This document shows positions 1-6,196 of a stretch of 6,262 nucleotides of DNA, in pieces. Both the position numbers and the translations under genes were made by a program. Under the pieces are notes generated by a model that ran no database searches, was not told where the DNA came from, and worked only from the letters and a program-made list of their open reading frames with translations. Positions within the stretch are counted from its first letter, which is position 1. The number at the start of each line of letters is the position of its first letter. This DNA comes from Deltaproteobacteria bacterium (GTDB lineage: Bacteria; Desulfobacterota; Syntrophia; Syntrophales; UBA2210), in contig DSBH01000047.1 in NCBI GenBank assembly GCA_011056825.1, forward strand, positions 1-6,262. The letters run 5' to 3'.

Positions 1-653
1 CAAACATCGTTTACCGGGCGGCGGAGCTTTTTATGCAGAAAACCGGAAGTCCGTCCGGTGTTTCCATTGAGATCGAAAAGCGTATCCCCGTAGCTGCTGG
101 TCTCGGGGGAGGGAGTTCAAACGCGGCGACAACCTTTCTGGCGCTCAATGAGCTTACATCGGCGGGGCTGGACAGAGATACCTTGATGGCTATGGGAGCA
201 TCCATCGGCTCGGATGTTCCTTTTTTTATTTACGGAAAGGCGGCCTGGGCATTCGGGCGGGGAGAACGTCTGGAGGCGGCGGAAGGCATTCCGTCGATCT
301 GGCTGGTCGTCTGCAACCCGGGTGTGCCGCTGTCGACGGCCGAAGTCTACGGAAACCTCAGAATTGGATTGACAAATAAACGTATCCAATATACGATCCC
401 GCGACTTCAGACCGTTCAACAGATCGCGCGGGCGCTCGAAAACGATCTGGAAGAAGTGTCTGAACGTCTGTGTCCGGCAATCAGGGATTTAAAGACCAGC
501 CTGGCGGATCTGGGAGCTCTGGGAGTGCTTGTGTCCGGCAGCGGTCCGACGGTCTTCGGTATATTCGAGACCAGGGAAGATGCCCTGGCCGCCGGTGAAC
601 GGTTAAAAACCGGGATCGGAGTATCTTTCGTGGCGGATGCTGGTTCGCTGTAG
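1..653 (+). CDS. ispE: 4-diphosphocytidyl-2-C-methyl-D-erythritol kinase (IspE), 5' end cut by window edge
   Basis: This GHMP-family kinase phosphorylates CDP-methylerythritol with ATP in the cytoplasmic MEP pathway to isopentenyl diphosphate. The reading frame is open from base 3 (NIVYRAAELF...), so the ATG at 33 is internal and the true start lies upstream. About 216 residues are visible; E. coli IspE has 283, so roughly 65-70 N-terminal residues are missing. Three family hallmarks are present. The glycine-rich ATP-binding motif IPVAAGLGGGSSNAA is at bases 84-128. The GSDVPFF segment carries the expected catalytic Asp at bases 213-215. The C-terminal GHMP motif SGSGPTVFG is at bases 534-560. 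The segment NPGVPLSTAEVY also matches the family. The gene ends with TAG at 651-653, and the next gene starts 26 bases later, which suggests co-transcription. No disruption is seen in the visible part. Confidence 0.96.
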   Translation, partial: NIVYRAAELFMQKTGSPSGVSIEIEKRIPVAAGLGGGSSNAATTFLALNELTSAGLDRDTLMAMGASIGSDVPFFIYGKAAWAFGRGERLEAAEGIPSIWLVVCNPGVPLSTAEVYGNLRIGLTNKRIQYTIPRLQTVQQIARALENDLEEVSERLCPAIRDLKTSLADLGALGVLVSGSGPTVFGIFETREDALAAGERLKTGIGVSFVADAGSL

Positions 654-665
654 ACGTGACGCACC

Positions 666-671
666 AGGGAG
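666..671 (+). promoter_or_regulatory. Ribosome binding site that sets the SDR start
   Basis: AGGGAG lies 8 bases before the ATG at 680, which is ideal spacing. It is only 2 bases before the in-frame ATG at 674 and lies inside the longer reading frame that would begin at GTG 656. This favours 680 as the start. Confidence 0.6.
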
Positions 672-679
672 TCATGGTA

Positions 680-1432
680 ATGAAGTTCAGCCTGGACGGA
701 AAAAAGGCGTTAGTGACCGGCGGCAGTCGCGGCATCGGACGTTCCATCGCAATTGCGCTGGCCGAGGCCGGCGCTGATGTTGCCGTTGCAAGTCGGAAAC
801 CTGCGGATCTCGAAAAAGTCGCGGAAGAAATCGTGAAGAGGGGCGTAAAAGTTCTTGCCGTTCCGACGCACGTGGGGCGCCTTGACCAGATACAGAGCAT
901 GGTGGAAAAAGTGGTGGATGCCTTTGAATCCATAGATATACTGGTGAACAATGCCGCTACAAATCCCACCATGGCATCAGCCATCGATGTAGACGAGCGG
1001 GCCTGGGACTCGATCATGAATCTCAACCTCAAGGGACTCTTCTTTACGAGCCAGGCGGTGGCACGCATCATGCGGGAACGCGCGGGCGGTTCCATTATCA
1101 ATGTGGCGTCAATCGCAGGGATTTCTCCCGACGTGCTTCCGGTTTATTCCATAAGCAAGGCTGCGGTGATTCATGCCACGAAAGTGATGGCCGGGCAATG
1201 GGCGTCTTTCAATATCAGGGCGAACTGCATCGCGCCGGGTCTTATCAAGACCGATTTCAGCCGGGCGCTCTGGGACAATCCGGAGATCCGCGACGCCGCC
1301 TTGAGTATCACTCCCATGGGTCGTGTCGGAATGCCGGATGAAATGGCCGGTGCCGTCGTGTACTTCGCGTCAGATGCAGCAAGTTATGTGACGGGTCAGG
1401 TGCTCGCCCTCGATGGAGGCAAGACTATCTGA
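680..1432 (+). CDS. SDR family NAD(P)-dependent oxidoreductase, DHRS4-like
   Basis: This is a classical short-chain dehydrogenase/reductase of 250 residues, the normal length, with a Rossmann fold. It is probably a cytoplasmic tetramer, as is usual for the family. With ATG 680 as residue 1, the motifs are: cofactor-binding TGGSRGIG at 13-20; NNAA at 90-93; NLKG with structural Asn116; catalytic Ser144, Tyr156 and Lys160 (YSISK); and the C-terminal APGLIKT at 185-191. Arg17 and the Ser38-Arg39 pair after the second strand suggest NADP(H) preference (inference). HVG (64-66), NAATNP (91-96) and APGLIKTDFSRALW (185-198) resemble the DHRS4 carbonyl reductase branch and its bacterial relatives. The substrate cannot be read from the sequence. 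An in-frame GTG at 656 would add 8 residues but has a poorer ribosome site. The gene sits between ispE and tRNA-Gln, an unusual place for an accessory enzyme. FabG is less likely because of the DHRS4-like signatures and the absence of fatty-acid synthesis genes nearby. Confidence 0.93.
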   Translation: MKFSLDGKKALVTGGSRGIGRSIAIALAEAGADVAVASRKPADLEKVAEEIVKRGVKVLAVPTHVGRLDQIQSMVEKVVDAFESIDILVNNAATNPTMASAIDVDERAWDSIMNLNLKGLFFTSQAVARIMRERAGGSIINVASIAGISPDVLPVYSISKAAVIHATKVMAGQWASFNIRANCIAPGLIKTDFSRALWDNPEIRDAALSITPMGRVGMPDEMAGAVVYFASDAASYVTGQVLALDGGKTI

Positions 1433-1481
1433 AGGGGCGGAATTTTCCCCGGTGCCGGAAGGCGGAATAAGCGATCGGCAA

Positions 1482-1556
1482 TGGGGCGTCGTCAAGCGGT
1501 AAGACACAGGATTTTGGTTCCTGCATTCGGAGGTTCGAATCCTCCCGCCCCAGCCA
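1482..1556 (+). tRNA. tRNA-Gln, anticodon UUG
   Basis: A full cloverleaf of 75 bases, including the encoded CCA (1554-1556), can be folded by eye. The acceptor stem pairs TGGGGCG (1482-1488) with CGCCCCA (1546-1552), with G at 1553 as discriminator. The anticodon stem CAGGA/TCCTG (1507-1511 and 1519-1523) encloses the loop TTTTGGT, giving anticodon TTG at 1514-1516, which reads CAA and, by wobble, CAG. The T arm pairs GGAGG (1529-1533) with CCTCC (1541-1545) around TTCGAAT. It lies 49 bases after the SDR stop and 21 bases before the prs start, so it is probably cut out of a longer transcript. No clear promoter of its own is seen in the 49-base gap. Confidence 0.97.
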
Positions 1557-1563
1557 GTATAAT
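1534..1563 (+). promoter_or_regulatory. Possible weak promoter for prs overlapping the tRNA 3' end
   Basis: A perfect TATAAT (1558-1563) begins one base after the tRNA CCA end. The only -35 candidate at an acceptable 18-base spacing is TTCGAA (1534-1539), which matches TTGACA at 3 of 6 positions and is simply the conserved T-loop of the tRNA. Transcription would start about 1570, leaving a leader of about 8 bases before prs. The -10 match may be chance. Confidence 0.22.
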
Positions 1564-1577
1564 AGAGAGATGATGCC

Positions 1578-2522
1578 ATGCTTGAACGAATGAGAGTATT
1601 TGCGGGGAATTCCAGTAACGTACTAGCCGGCTTGATATGTGACAATCTGGGCATCAGTGTCGGCAAGGCGAACGTGTCAACTTTCAGTGATGGTGAAACA
1701 CAGGTCGAAATCAATGAAAATGTTCGGGGCATGGATGTCTTTGTCATTCAATCCACCTGTAATCCCGTCAATTCTTATCTCATGGAACTTCTCGTTATGA
1801 TCGACGCGCTCAAGCGTGCGTCGGCAGATCGCATCACCGTGGTCATCCCCTATTACGGATATGCCCGCCAGGACCGGAAAGCCGCTCCGCGGGCGCCAAT
1901 AACGGCGAAGCTTGTGGCCGATCTTCTTACGACGGCGGGGGCGAATCGAATGTTGTCGGTGGATCTTCACGCCGGGCAGATCCAGGGATTTTTTAACATT
2001 CCCGTGGATAATCTCTACGCGATGAATATTCTTCTGGAATATCTCAAGAAAACGTATACGAACGAAAACGTTGTTGTTTCCCCGGACACGGGCGGTGTTG
2101 TGCGCGCCAGAGCGCTGGCTCAGCGTTTCGGGGGCGCGGCGCTGGCTATTGTGGACAAGCGCCGTGAAAAACCGAACGAGTCGCAGGTCATGAACATCAT
2201 CGGCAACGTGAAGGGGAAACGGGCCATCATCGTTGACGATATGATTGATACGGCAGGTACCATGGTGCAGGCGGCAGACGCGCTGTTGGAAAACGGCGCT
2301 TCGGAAGTCATCGCCTGTTGTACGCACCCTGTTCTTTCGGGGCCAGCTATCGACCGGATTAAAAAATCCCGGATTCACGAGGTTATCGTTACCGACACCA
2401 TCCCGCTGCATGAAAAGGCGCGGGCCTGTGAGCGGATAAAGGTGCTGACAGTATCGGGGCTTATCAGTGAAGCAACAAGACGGATTTACTATAATGAATC
2501 CGTCAGTTCTTTATTTGTCTAG
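1578..2522 (+). CDS. prs: Ribose-phosphate pyrophosphokinase (PRPP synthetase)
   Basis: This enzyme transfers pyrophosphate from ATP to ribose 5-phosphate, making PRPP and AMP. PRPP feeds purine, pyrimidine, NAD, histidine and tryptophan synthesis in the cytoplasm. At 314 residues it has the normal length of class I bacterial enzymes, which form hexamers. Visible motifs are: FSDGE near 36-40; PYYGYARQDRK (91-101); the metal and substrate segment DLHAGQIQGFF (129-139); SPDTGG (168-173); the flexible-loop DKRR with likely catalytic Lys194 and Arg196; and the PRPP-binding loop VDDMIDTAGT (219-228). The chosen ATG has GAGAGA seven bases upstream. An internal ATG at 1590 would give MRVFAGNSSN, closer to many homologues, but it has no ribosome site, so a start four codons later is possible but less likely. 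The gene starts 21 bases after the tRNA and ends 14 bases before rplY. All key residues expected for activity are present. Confidence 0.97.
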   Translation: MLERMRVFAGNSSNVLAGLICDNLGISVGKANVSTFSDGETQVEINENVRGMDVFVIQSTCNPVNSYLMELLVMIDALKRASADRITVVIPYYGYARQDRKAAPRAPITAKLVADLLTTAGANRMLSVDLHAGQIQGFFNIPVDNLYAMNILLEYLKKTYTNENVVVSPDTGGVVRARALAQRFGGAALAIVDKRREKPNESQVMNIIGNVKGKRAIIVDDMIDTAGTMVQAADALLENGASEVIACCTHPVLSGPAIDRIKKSRIHEVIVTDTIPLHEKARACERIKVLTVSGLISEATRRIYYNESVSSLFV

Positions 2523-2536
2523 TCTAGGAGAGAATC

Positions 2537-3175
2537 ATGAAAACAATAGAGCTACAGGCAAACACGCGGCCGCATTCAGGCACCCGGGCGTCGCGAGCAC
2601 TGCGCGCGCAGGGATATTTGCCGGCCGTATTCTACGGTTTCGGCGTTGAACCGATTTCCCTGTCCCTCCGCGAGGAAGATTTCCTGAAAGAGTTAGCCGG
2701 GGAGCGGGCAGAAGGTACATTTGTGAAGTTGTCGGTGCGCGATGAGGCGGGAGACGTATCGGAAAAACTGTCCATCGTCAAGCAGCTGCAGGTTGATACG
2801 CTGAAACGGCGTCTCGTTCACGCTGATTTTTACGAGATCAAGATGGATCGGGAACTGACGGTTGATCTCCAGGTCCACTTCAAGGGACATCCCCGTGGTG
2901 TCGAAGAAGGCGGGGAGGTACAGCACTTGAAGCGTGAAGTCAGGATATCCGGTTTGCCCGGTTCATTGCCCGAGTCGATCGAACTGGACATCAGCGAACT
3001 CGGAATCGGCGACACCCTGATGGTGGGAGACCTGGTTTTCGATGAAGGCATTCAGGTGCTGGACGGCGAGGACGTGGCCCTGGTGACAGTGTCAGCCATG
3101 AGAGTAACCGCCGAGGAAGAAGTGGCCGAGGAAGAGGCTGAAGGAGAAGGACAGAAGGAAGAACCGGAGGAATAA
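2537..3175 (+). CDS. rplY: 50S ribosomal protein L25, long CTC/TL5 form
   Basis: This is a ribosomal protein that binds 5S rRNA in the central protuberance of the large subunit; the long form is also called general stress protein Ctc. It has 212 residues, against about 94 for the short E. coli L25. The N-terminal L25 domain (about 4-100) shows the RALRAQGYLPAVFYG segment (20-34) and the hallmark HADFYEI (95-101). The C-terminal TL5-type beta domain (about 106-190) shows VHFKGHPRGVEEGG (113-126) and DISELGIGD (151-159). The protein ends in a very acidic tail: 12 of the last 20 residues are Glu. AGGAG at 2526-2530, six bases before the ATG, supports the start. It lies 14 bases after prs and 30 bases before pth, in an order common in deltaproteobacteria and many other bacteria. 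Nothing in it looks damaged. Confidence 0.96.
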   Translation: MKTIELQANTRPHSGTRASRALRAQGYLPAVFYGFGVEPISLSLREEDFLKELAGERAEGTFVKLSVRDEAGDVSEKLSIVKQLQVDTLKRRLVHADFYEIKMDRELTVDLQVHFKGHPRGVEEGGEVQHLKREVRISGLPGSLPESIELDISELGIGDTLMVGDLVFDEGIQVLDGEDVALVTVSAMRVTAEEEVAEEEAEGEGQKEEPEE

Positions 3176-3205
3176 CCCTCGACGGCGGAAAGCTGAGGTG
3201 GTTCG

Positions 3206-3796
3206 GTGAGGCTGGTCGTGGGGCTTGGAAATCCGGGATCTGGCTATGTCCTGACGCGGCACAACCTGGGAGCCCTGATACTGGAAGAACTGGCTGAAGA
3301 GGCATCGGTGCCCATTTCCAGAAAGGGTCAGGGTGCCCGGTACGGTACGGGAACAATAGGACAGGAATGGGTCATGCTTGCGAGACCCGAGACGTACATG
3401 AACCTCAGCGGTATGTCCGTCGGGAAGCTTTCCCGGTATTTCGGTATTGCAGCACCCGACATCATCGTCATTCACGATGACCTCGATCTCTCTTTCGGCG
3501 AGATCAGGATCAAGGAAGGCGGCGGCGATGGAGGACACAAGGGACTTATGTCCATCATTGAGCAGCTTGGCAGCCCTGATTTTGTGAGGGTCAGAGCGGG
3601 GATAGGCAGACCGGGTTCGAAGGAAATGGTCGAAGCCCACGTGCTTGGAAGACTGACCGATGTGGAAATGCAGGAAATGCCACGCATACGGGAACGAGGG
3701 GTGGAGGCTGTCCGCGCGGTTCTCTTGTCGGGTGCGGAGAAGGCGATGAACGAGTTTAATGTGAAAAGGGTTAAAAATTCATGCAAGGAGGTTTGA
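3206..3796 (+). CDS. pth: Peptidyl-tRNA hydrolase (Pth)
   Basis: This enzyme cleaves the ester bond of peptidyl-tRNAs that drop off ribosomes and so recycles tRNA in the cytoplasm. It has 196 residues, against 194 for E. coli Pth. The GTG start is supported by GAGGTG (3195-3200) five bases upstream and by the immediate MRLVVGLGNPG opening typical of the family. Catalytic and substrate residues are in place: His19 in TRHNLG (general base), Asn66 in PETYMNLSG, Asp91 in IHDDLDL, and His111 in GGDGGHKGL. Position 112 is Lys where E. coli has Asn; I believe basic residues occur here in other bacteria, so activity is expected. The C-terminal codons overlap an AAGGAGG sequence in front of hppA, and hppA starts only 9 bases after the stop, in the same frame, which points to translational linkage. 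Confidence 0.96.
   Translation: MRLVVGLGNPGSGYVLTRHNLGALILEELAEEASVPISRKGQGARYGTGTIGQEWVMLARPETYMNLSGMSVGKLSRYFGIAAPDIIVIHDDLDLSFGEIRIKEGGGDGGHKGLMSIIEQLGSPDFVRVRAGIGRPGSKEMVEAHVLGRLTDVEMQEMPRIRERGVEAVRAVLLSGAEKAMNEFNVKRVKNSCKEV
3785..3791 (+). promoter_or_regulatory. Shine-Dalgarno-like site for hppA inside the end of pth
   Basis: AAGGAGG is a near-perfect anti-16S match, but it ends 14 bases before the hppA ATG, which is longer than usual. A second weaker match, GAGGG (3799-3803), is only 2 bases from the ATG. No alternative in-frame start lies between the pth TGA and ATG 3806 (the codons are GCG, AGG, GCT), so the start itself is not in doubt. Confidence 0.45.
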
Positions 3797-3805
3797 GCGA
3801 GGGCT

Positions 3806-5854
3806 ATGGAATTTATAATTGATTACGCGTGGTTGTGGGGTGTCGTAGGCTTGGTTATGGCTTTCGGCATTTATAGGTACGTCCTTACATTTTCTCCCGG
3901 CAACGAAATAATGGTGGAAATCATGGAGCGGATTCATGCCGGCGCCATGGTGTTCCTGAAACGGGAATACAAGATTATTGCCATATTTATTGCCATCGTT
4001 TTTGTGATTCTCATTTTCGCTTTGGACATATGGACGGCCGTCGCGTTTCTTGTGGGCGCCATAGGCTCACTGACCGCCGGCCTTTTCGGCATGCAGGCGG
4101 CGACTCTGTCCAATGCACGCACGGCCGAGGCGGCGAGAACGTTCGGTCAGGGACGCGCCTTGACGGTCGCTTTCTTCGGCGGCTCGGTCATGGGTCTTTC
4201 CGTGGCGTCGCTGGGGCTGGTAGGCCTGGGTATATTTTTCTTCTTTTTCGCTGAAACGAATTACACTGTCATAACAGGGTTCGCCATGGGAGCTTCGTCC
4301 ATCGCGCTCTTCGCCCGTGTCGGCGGCGGTATTTTTACGAAAACGGCCGACGTGGGATCCGACCTTGTGGGAAAGGTTGAAGCGGGCATTCCCGAAGACG
4401 ATCCACGGAATCCGGGTGTTACAGCGGATAACGTGGGTGACAACGTGGGCGACATCGCCGGGATGGGGGCTGATCTCTACGAATCCTACTGCGGATCCGT
4501 TATAGCCGCCATCGCGATAGGCGCGACCATGGGTGCCATGTCCATGCAGTGGATGATGCTTCCCATGCTTTTCATCGTGGCAGGTCTCCTGTCGTCGGTT
4601 ATCGGTATCGCCATGTTTAATTTTCTCAAGAGCATGAAGCCCCAGTCGGCGCTCAGCAATTCTCTGTACATCGCCGGCGTGCTTTTTATCGTTCTTTCCT
4701 TTTTCGTTGTTCGCACTGTCACGCAGGGTATGGACGCCGAGTACCTCAAGAGCATCGGCATGATCAGCGCCTACGGGCCTTTCTATGCTGTACTGCTGGG
4801 CATCATTGCCGGCATGCTGATAGGAGGAATTACTGAATACTACACGGCTCGCGGGCCTGTCAGGCGAATCGCGGAAGCATCGCAGACCGGTCCGGCCACC
4901 AACATCATCAGCGGTTTTGCCGTTGGTCTCGAGAGTGTCGCGGCGCCGGTCTTCTTTATTGCCATCGCCATCTGGCTCTCCTACACCATGTCCGGCCTGT
5001 ACGGCATAGCCATCGCCGGTGTGGGTATGCTGGGAACGGTGGGCATGACCATGTCCGTGGACAGTTACGGACCCATCGCGGACAATGCCGGCGGTATAGC
5101 GGAACAGGCCCATATGCCTCCGGAAGTACGTGAAATCACCGATGGCCTCGACGCGGTGGGCAACACCACGGCGGCTATCGGCAAGGGTTTCGCCATCGGT
5201 TCAGCGGCATTGACGGCGCTGGCCATGTTCGCTGCCTACACGACAACGGTCCGTACTTTCCCGGGTTTTGAGAATTTCGCTCTTGATCTTACGGAAGCGC
5301 ACGTTATTACCGGCGTGTTCATCGGCGGCCTGATCCCGTGCATCATGGCAGCCATGACCATGAACGCCGTGGGCGACGCAGCATTCGAGATGATTAACGA
5401 AATCAGGCGGCAGTTCCGTGAGATTCCCGGCATTATGGAGGGGACAACGCCTCCCGATACGAACCGTTGTGTTGACATCGCAACCACGGCGGCCCTGAAA
5501 CGAATGATCGCCCCCGGTGTCGGAGCTGTGCTGGCGCCCATTATCGTCGGCGTTCTCATAGGACCCCATGCCCTGGGCGGATTCCTGGCGGGTGCCACCC
5601 TGACGGGTGTTATTGTCGGTCTGCTTATGGCGAATGCCGGCGGCGCCTGGGATAACGCAAAGAAATACATAGAGCAGGGGAATTTCGGCGGCAAGGGTTC
5701 CGAGGCTCACAAGGCCGGCGTCATCGGCGATACCGTGGGCGATCCTTTCAAGGATACCTCGGGTCCTTCAATGAATATTCTCATCAAGTTGATGTCGGTT
5801 GTTTCACTCGTCATGGTGCCCGCCATCATGGCGATGTACGAGATGATTCACTGA
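3806..5854 (+). CDS. hppA: Membrane-bound ion-translocating pyrophosphatase, K+-dependent type, probably Na+-pumping
   Basis: This integral inner-membrane enzyme hydrolyses pyrophosphate and uses the energy to pump H+ or Na+ out of the cytoplasm. It has 682 residues, within the bacterial range, and many hydrophobic spans (for example 8-28, 56-76, 78-98, 118-148); the family has about 16. The substrate site is complete: DVGSDLVGKVE (182-192), DNVGDNVGD (208-216), DNAGG (426-430) and GDTVGDPFKD (641-650). Ala456 and Gly459 in GNTTAAIGKG are the residues of the K+-dependent class; K+-independent enzymes carry Lys at the first position. In the ion-gate helix Glu226 lies three residues after Asp223 (GADLYES) while position 230 is Gly. 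K+-dependent type plus Glu at this place is the Na+-pump pattern, whereas plant-like H+ pumps have Glu four residues later. Gate Lys661 is present in LIK. H+ or dual Na+/H+ pumping is not excluded. It is the last gene before the terminator and ends in tandem TGA TAA. Confidence 0.97.
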   Translation: MEFIIDYAWLWGVVGLVMAFGIYRYVLTFSPGNEIMVEIMERIHAGAMVFLKREYKIIAIFIAIVFVILIFALDIWTAVAFLVGAIGSLTAGLFGMQAATLSNARTAEAARTFGQGRALTVAFFGGSVMGLSVASLGLVGLGIFFFFFAETNYTVITGFAMGASSIALFARVGGGIFTKTADVGSDLVGKVEAGIPEDDPRNPGVTADNVGDNVGDIAGMGADLYESYCGSVIAAIAIGATMGAMSMQWMMLPMLFIVAGLLSSVIGIAMFNFLKSMKPQSALSNSLYIAGVLFIVLSFFVVRTVTQGMDAEYLKSIGMISAYGPFYAVLLGIIAGMLIGGITEYYTARGPVRRIAEASQTGPATNIISGFAVGLESVAAPVFFIAIAIWLSYTMSGLYGIAIAGVGMLGTVGMTMSVDSYGPIADNAGGIAEQAHMPPEVREITDGLDAVGNTTAAIGKGFAIGSAALTALAMFAAYTTTVRTFPGFENFALDLTEAHVITGVFIGGLIPCIMAAMTMNAVGDAAFEMINEIRRQFREIPGIMEGTTPPDTNRCVDIATTAALKRMIAPGVGAVLAPIIVGVLIGPHALGGFLAGATLTGVIVGLLMANAGGAWDNAKKYIEQGNFGGKGSEAHKAGVIGDTVGDPFKDTSGPSMNILIKLMSVVSLVMVPAIMAMYEMIH

Positions 5855-5877
5855 TAACAGCCGGATAAAACATAGTC

Positions 5878-5914
5878 AAAAAGGGGACGCGGAGCACCGC
5901 GCCCCCTTTTTATT
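5878..5914 (+). terminator. Intrinsic terminator after hppA
   Basis: GGGG (5883-5886) and CGCGG (5888-5892) pair with CCGCG (5897-5901) and CCCC (5903-5906) around an AGCA loop, with one internal A-C mismatch. Five flanking A residues (5878-5882) face the T run at 5907-5911. The stem-loop begins 23 bases after the hppA stop. Because it has A residues on the other side, it could also stop transcription arriving from the right on the minus strand. Confidence 0.9.
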
Positions 5915-6196
5915 GCATATGTCCTGAGGGCTTGTATCTCTTGCCGCCGGAAAAACGGCATTTGTTTTACGGGGGAACCGGCGGGCGGAAAGGAGGGAAG
6001 AAAACCGCCCGCCGGCAGGTGTTACGATTCATGATTGGATTCCGGAACGCGTTAGCTGCATGTTTCGGGGTCGTCAGCAATCTTGATAAGAAGGAATATA
6101 CGGAACGGACGTGAAACACGCAATTGGCAAGTTGCTGAATCAAGGAGAGATATTGTCAAATGTTGTGGATTGAGTTCCGTACCCTCCGGTTATTGC
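5915..6196. other. Intergenic region without a supported gene
   Basis: About 280 bases between the terminator and a possible minus-strand gene end. No reading frame here combines a credible ribosome site with protein-like composition on either strand. The region holds the purine-loop inverted repeat (5978-6015) and a weak 8-bp inverted repeat (6099-6106 with 6174-6181). It looks AT-richer toward the right than the genes to the left. AAGGAGAG at 6142-6149 resembles a ribosome site, but the only frame after it is 22 codons long. Confidence 0.6.
5978..6015. repeat. Perfect 11-bp inverted repeat with all-purine 16-base loop
   Basis: CCGGCGGGCGG (5978-5988) is exactly complementary to CCGCCCGCCGG (6005-6015). 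The loop 5989-6004 contains only A and G and includes AAAGGAGGG. No T run follows on either strand, so it is not a standard terminator. CCGCCGG at 5944-5950 can pair with 5978-5984 instead, giving a mutually exclusive fold. Whether it acts as RNA or is only a repeat is unknown; it matches no riboswitch I recognise. Confidence 0.6.

Noticed and set aside
1434..1463. Possible terminator between the SDR gene and the tRNA
   Set aside because: Only 3-4 bp stems can be drawn (GGGG/CCCC and GCC-GGAA-GGC), with no T run after them.
1570..1593. Seven-codon frame ATG ATG ... TGA overlapping the prs start
   Set aside because: It sits on the prs ribosome site with no site of its own. A chance frame is the simplest explanation.
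1677..2411. 244-codon minus-strand frame within prs
   Set aside because: It lies antisense to a fully conserved prs and its translation has no family resemblance.
2490..2495. TATAAT near the end of prs as a promoter for rplY
   Set aside because: No acceptable -35 at 15-19 bases upstream, and it is within conserved coding sequence.
4067..5113. Long 348-codon minus-strand frame within hppA
   Set aside because: It is a shadow of hppA: His/Gly/Arg-rich, no recognisable domain, and the + strand frame is an unmistakable membrane pyrophosphatase.
5932..6114. 60-codon + strand frame starting with TTG after the terminator
   Set aside because: The start is a TTG with GAGGG only one base away, the Gly/Lys/Arg-rich middle is simply the translation of the inverted repeat, and it resembles no known family.
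6151..6160. Minus-strand TTGACA as a -35 promoter element
   Set aside because: No -10-like hexamer occurs 15-19 bases downstream on that strand.
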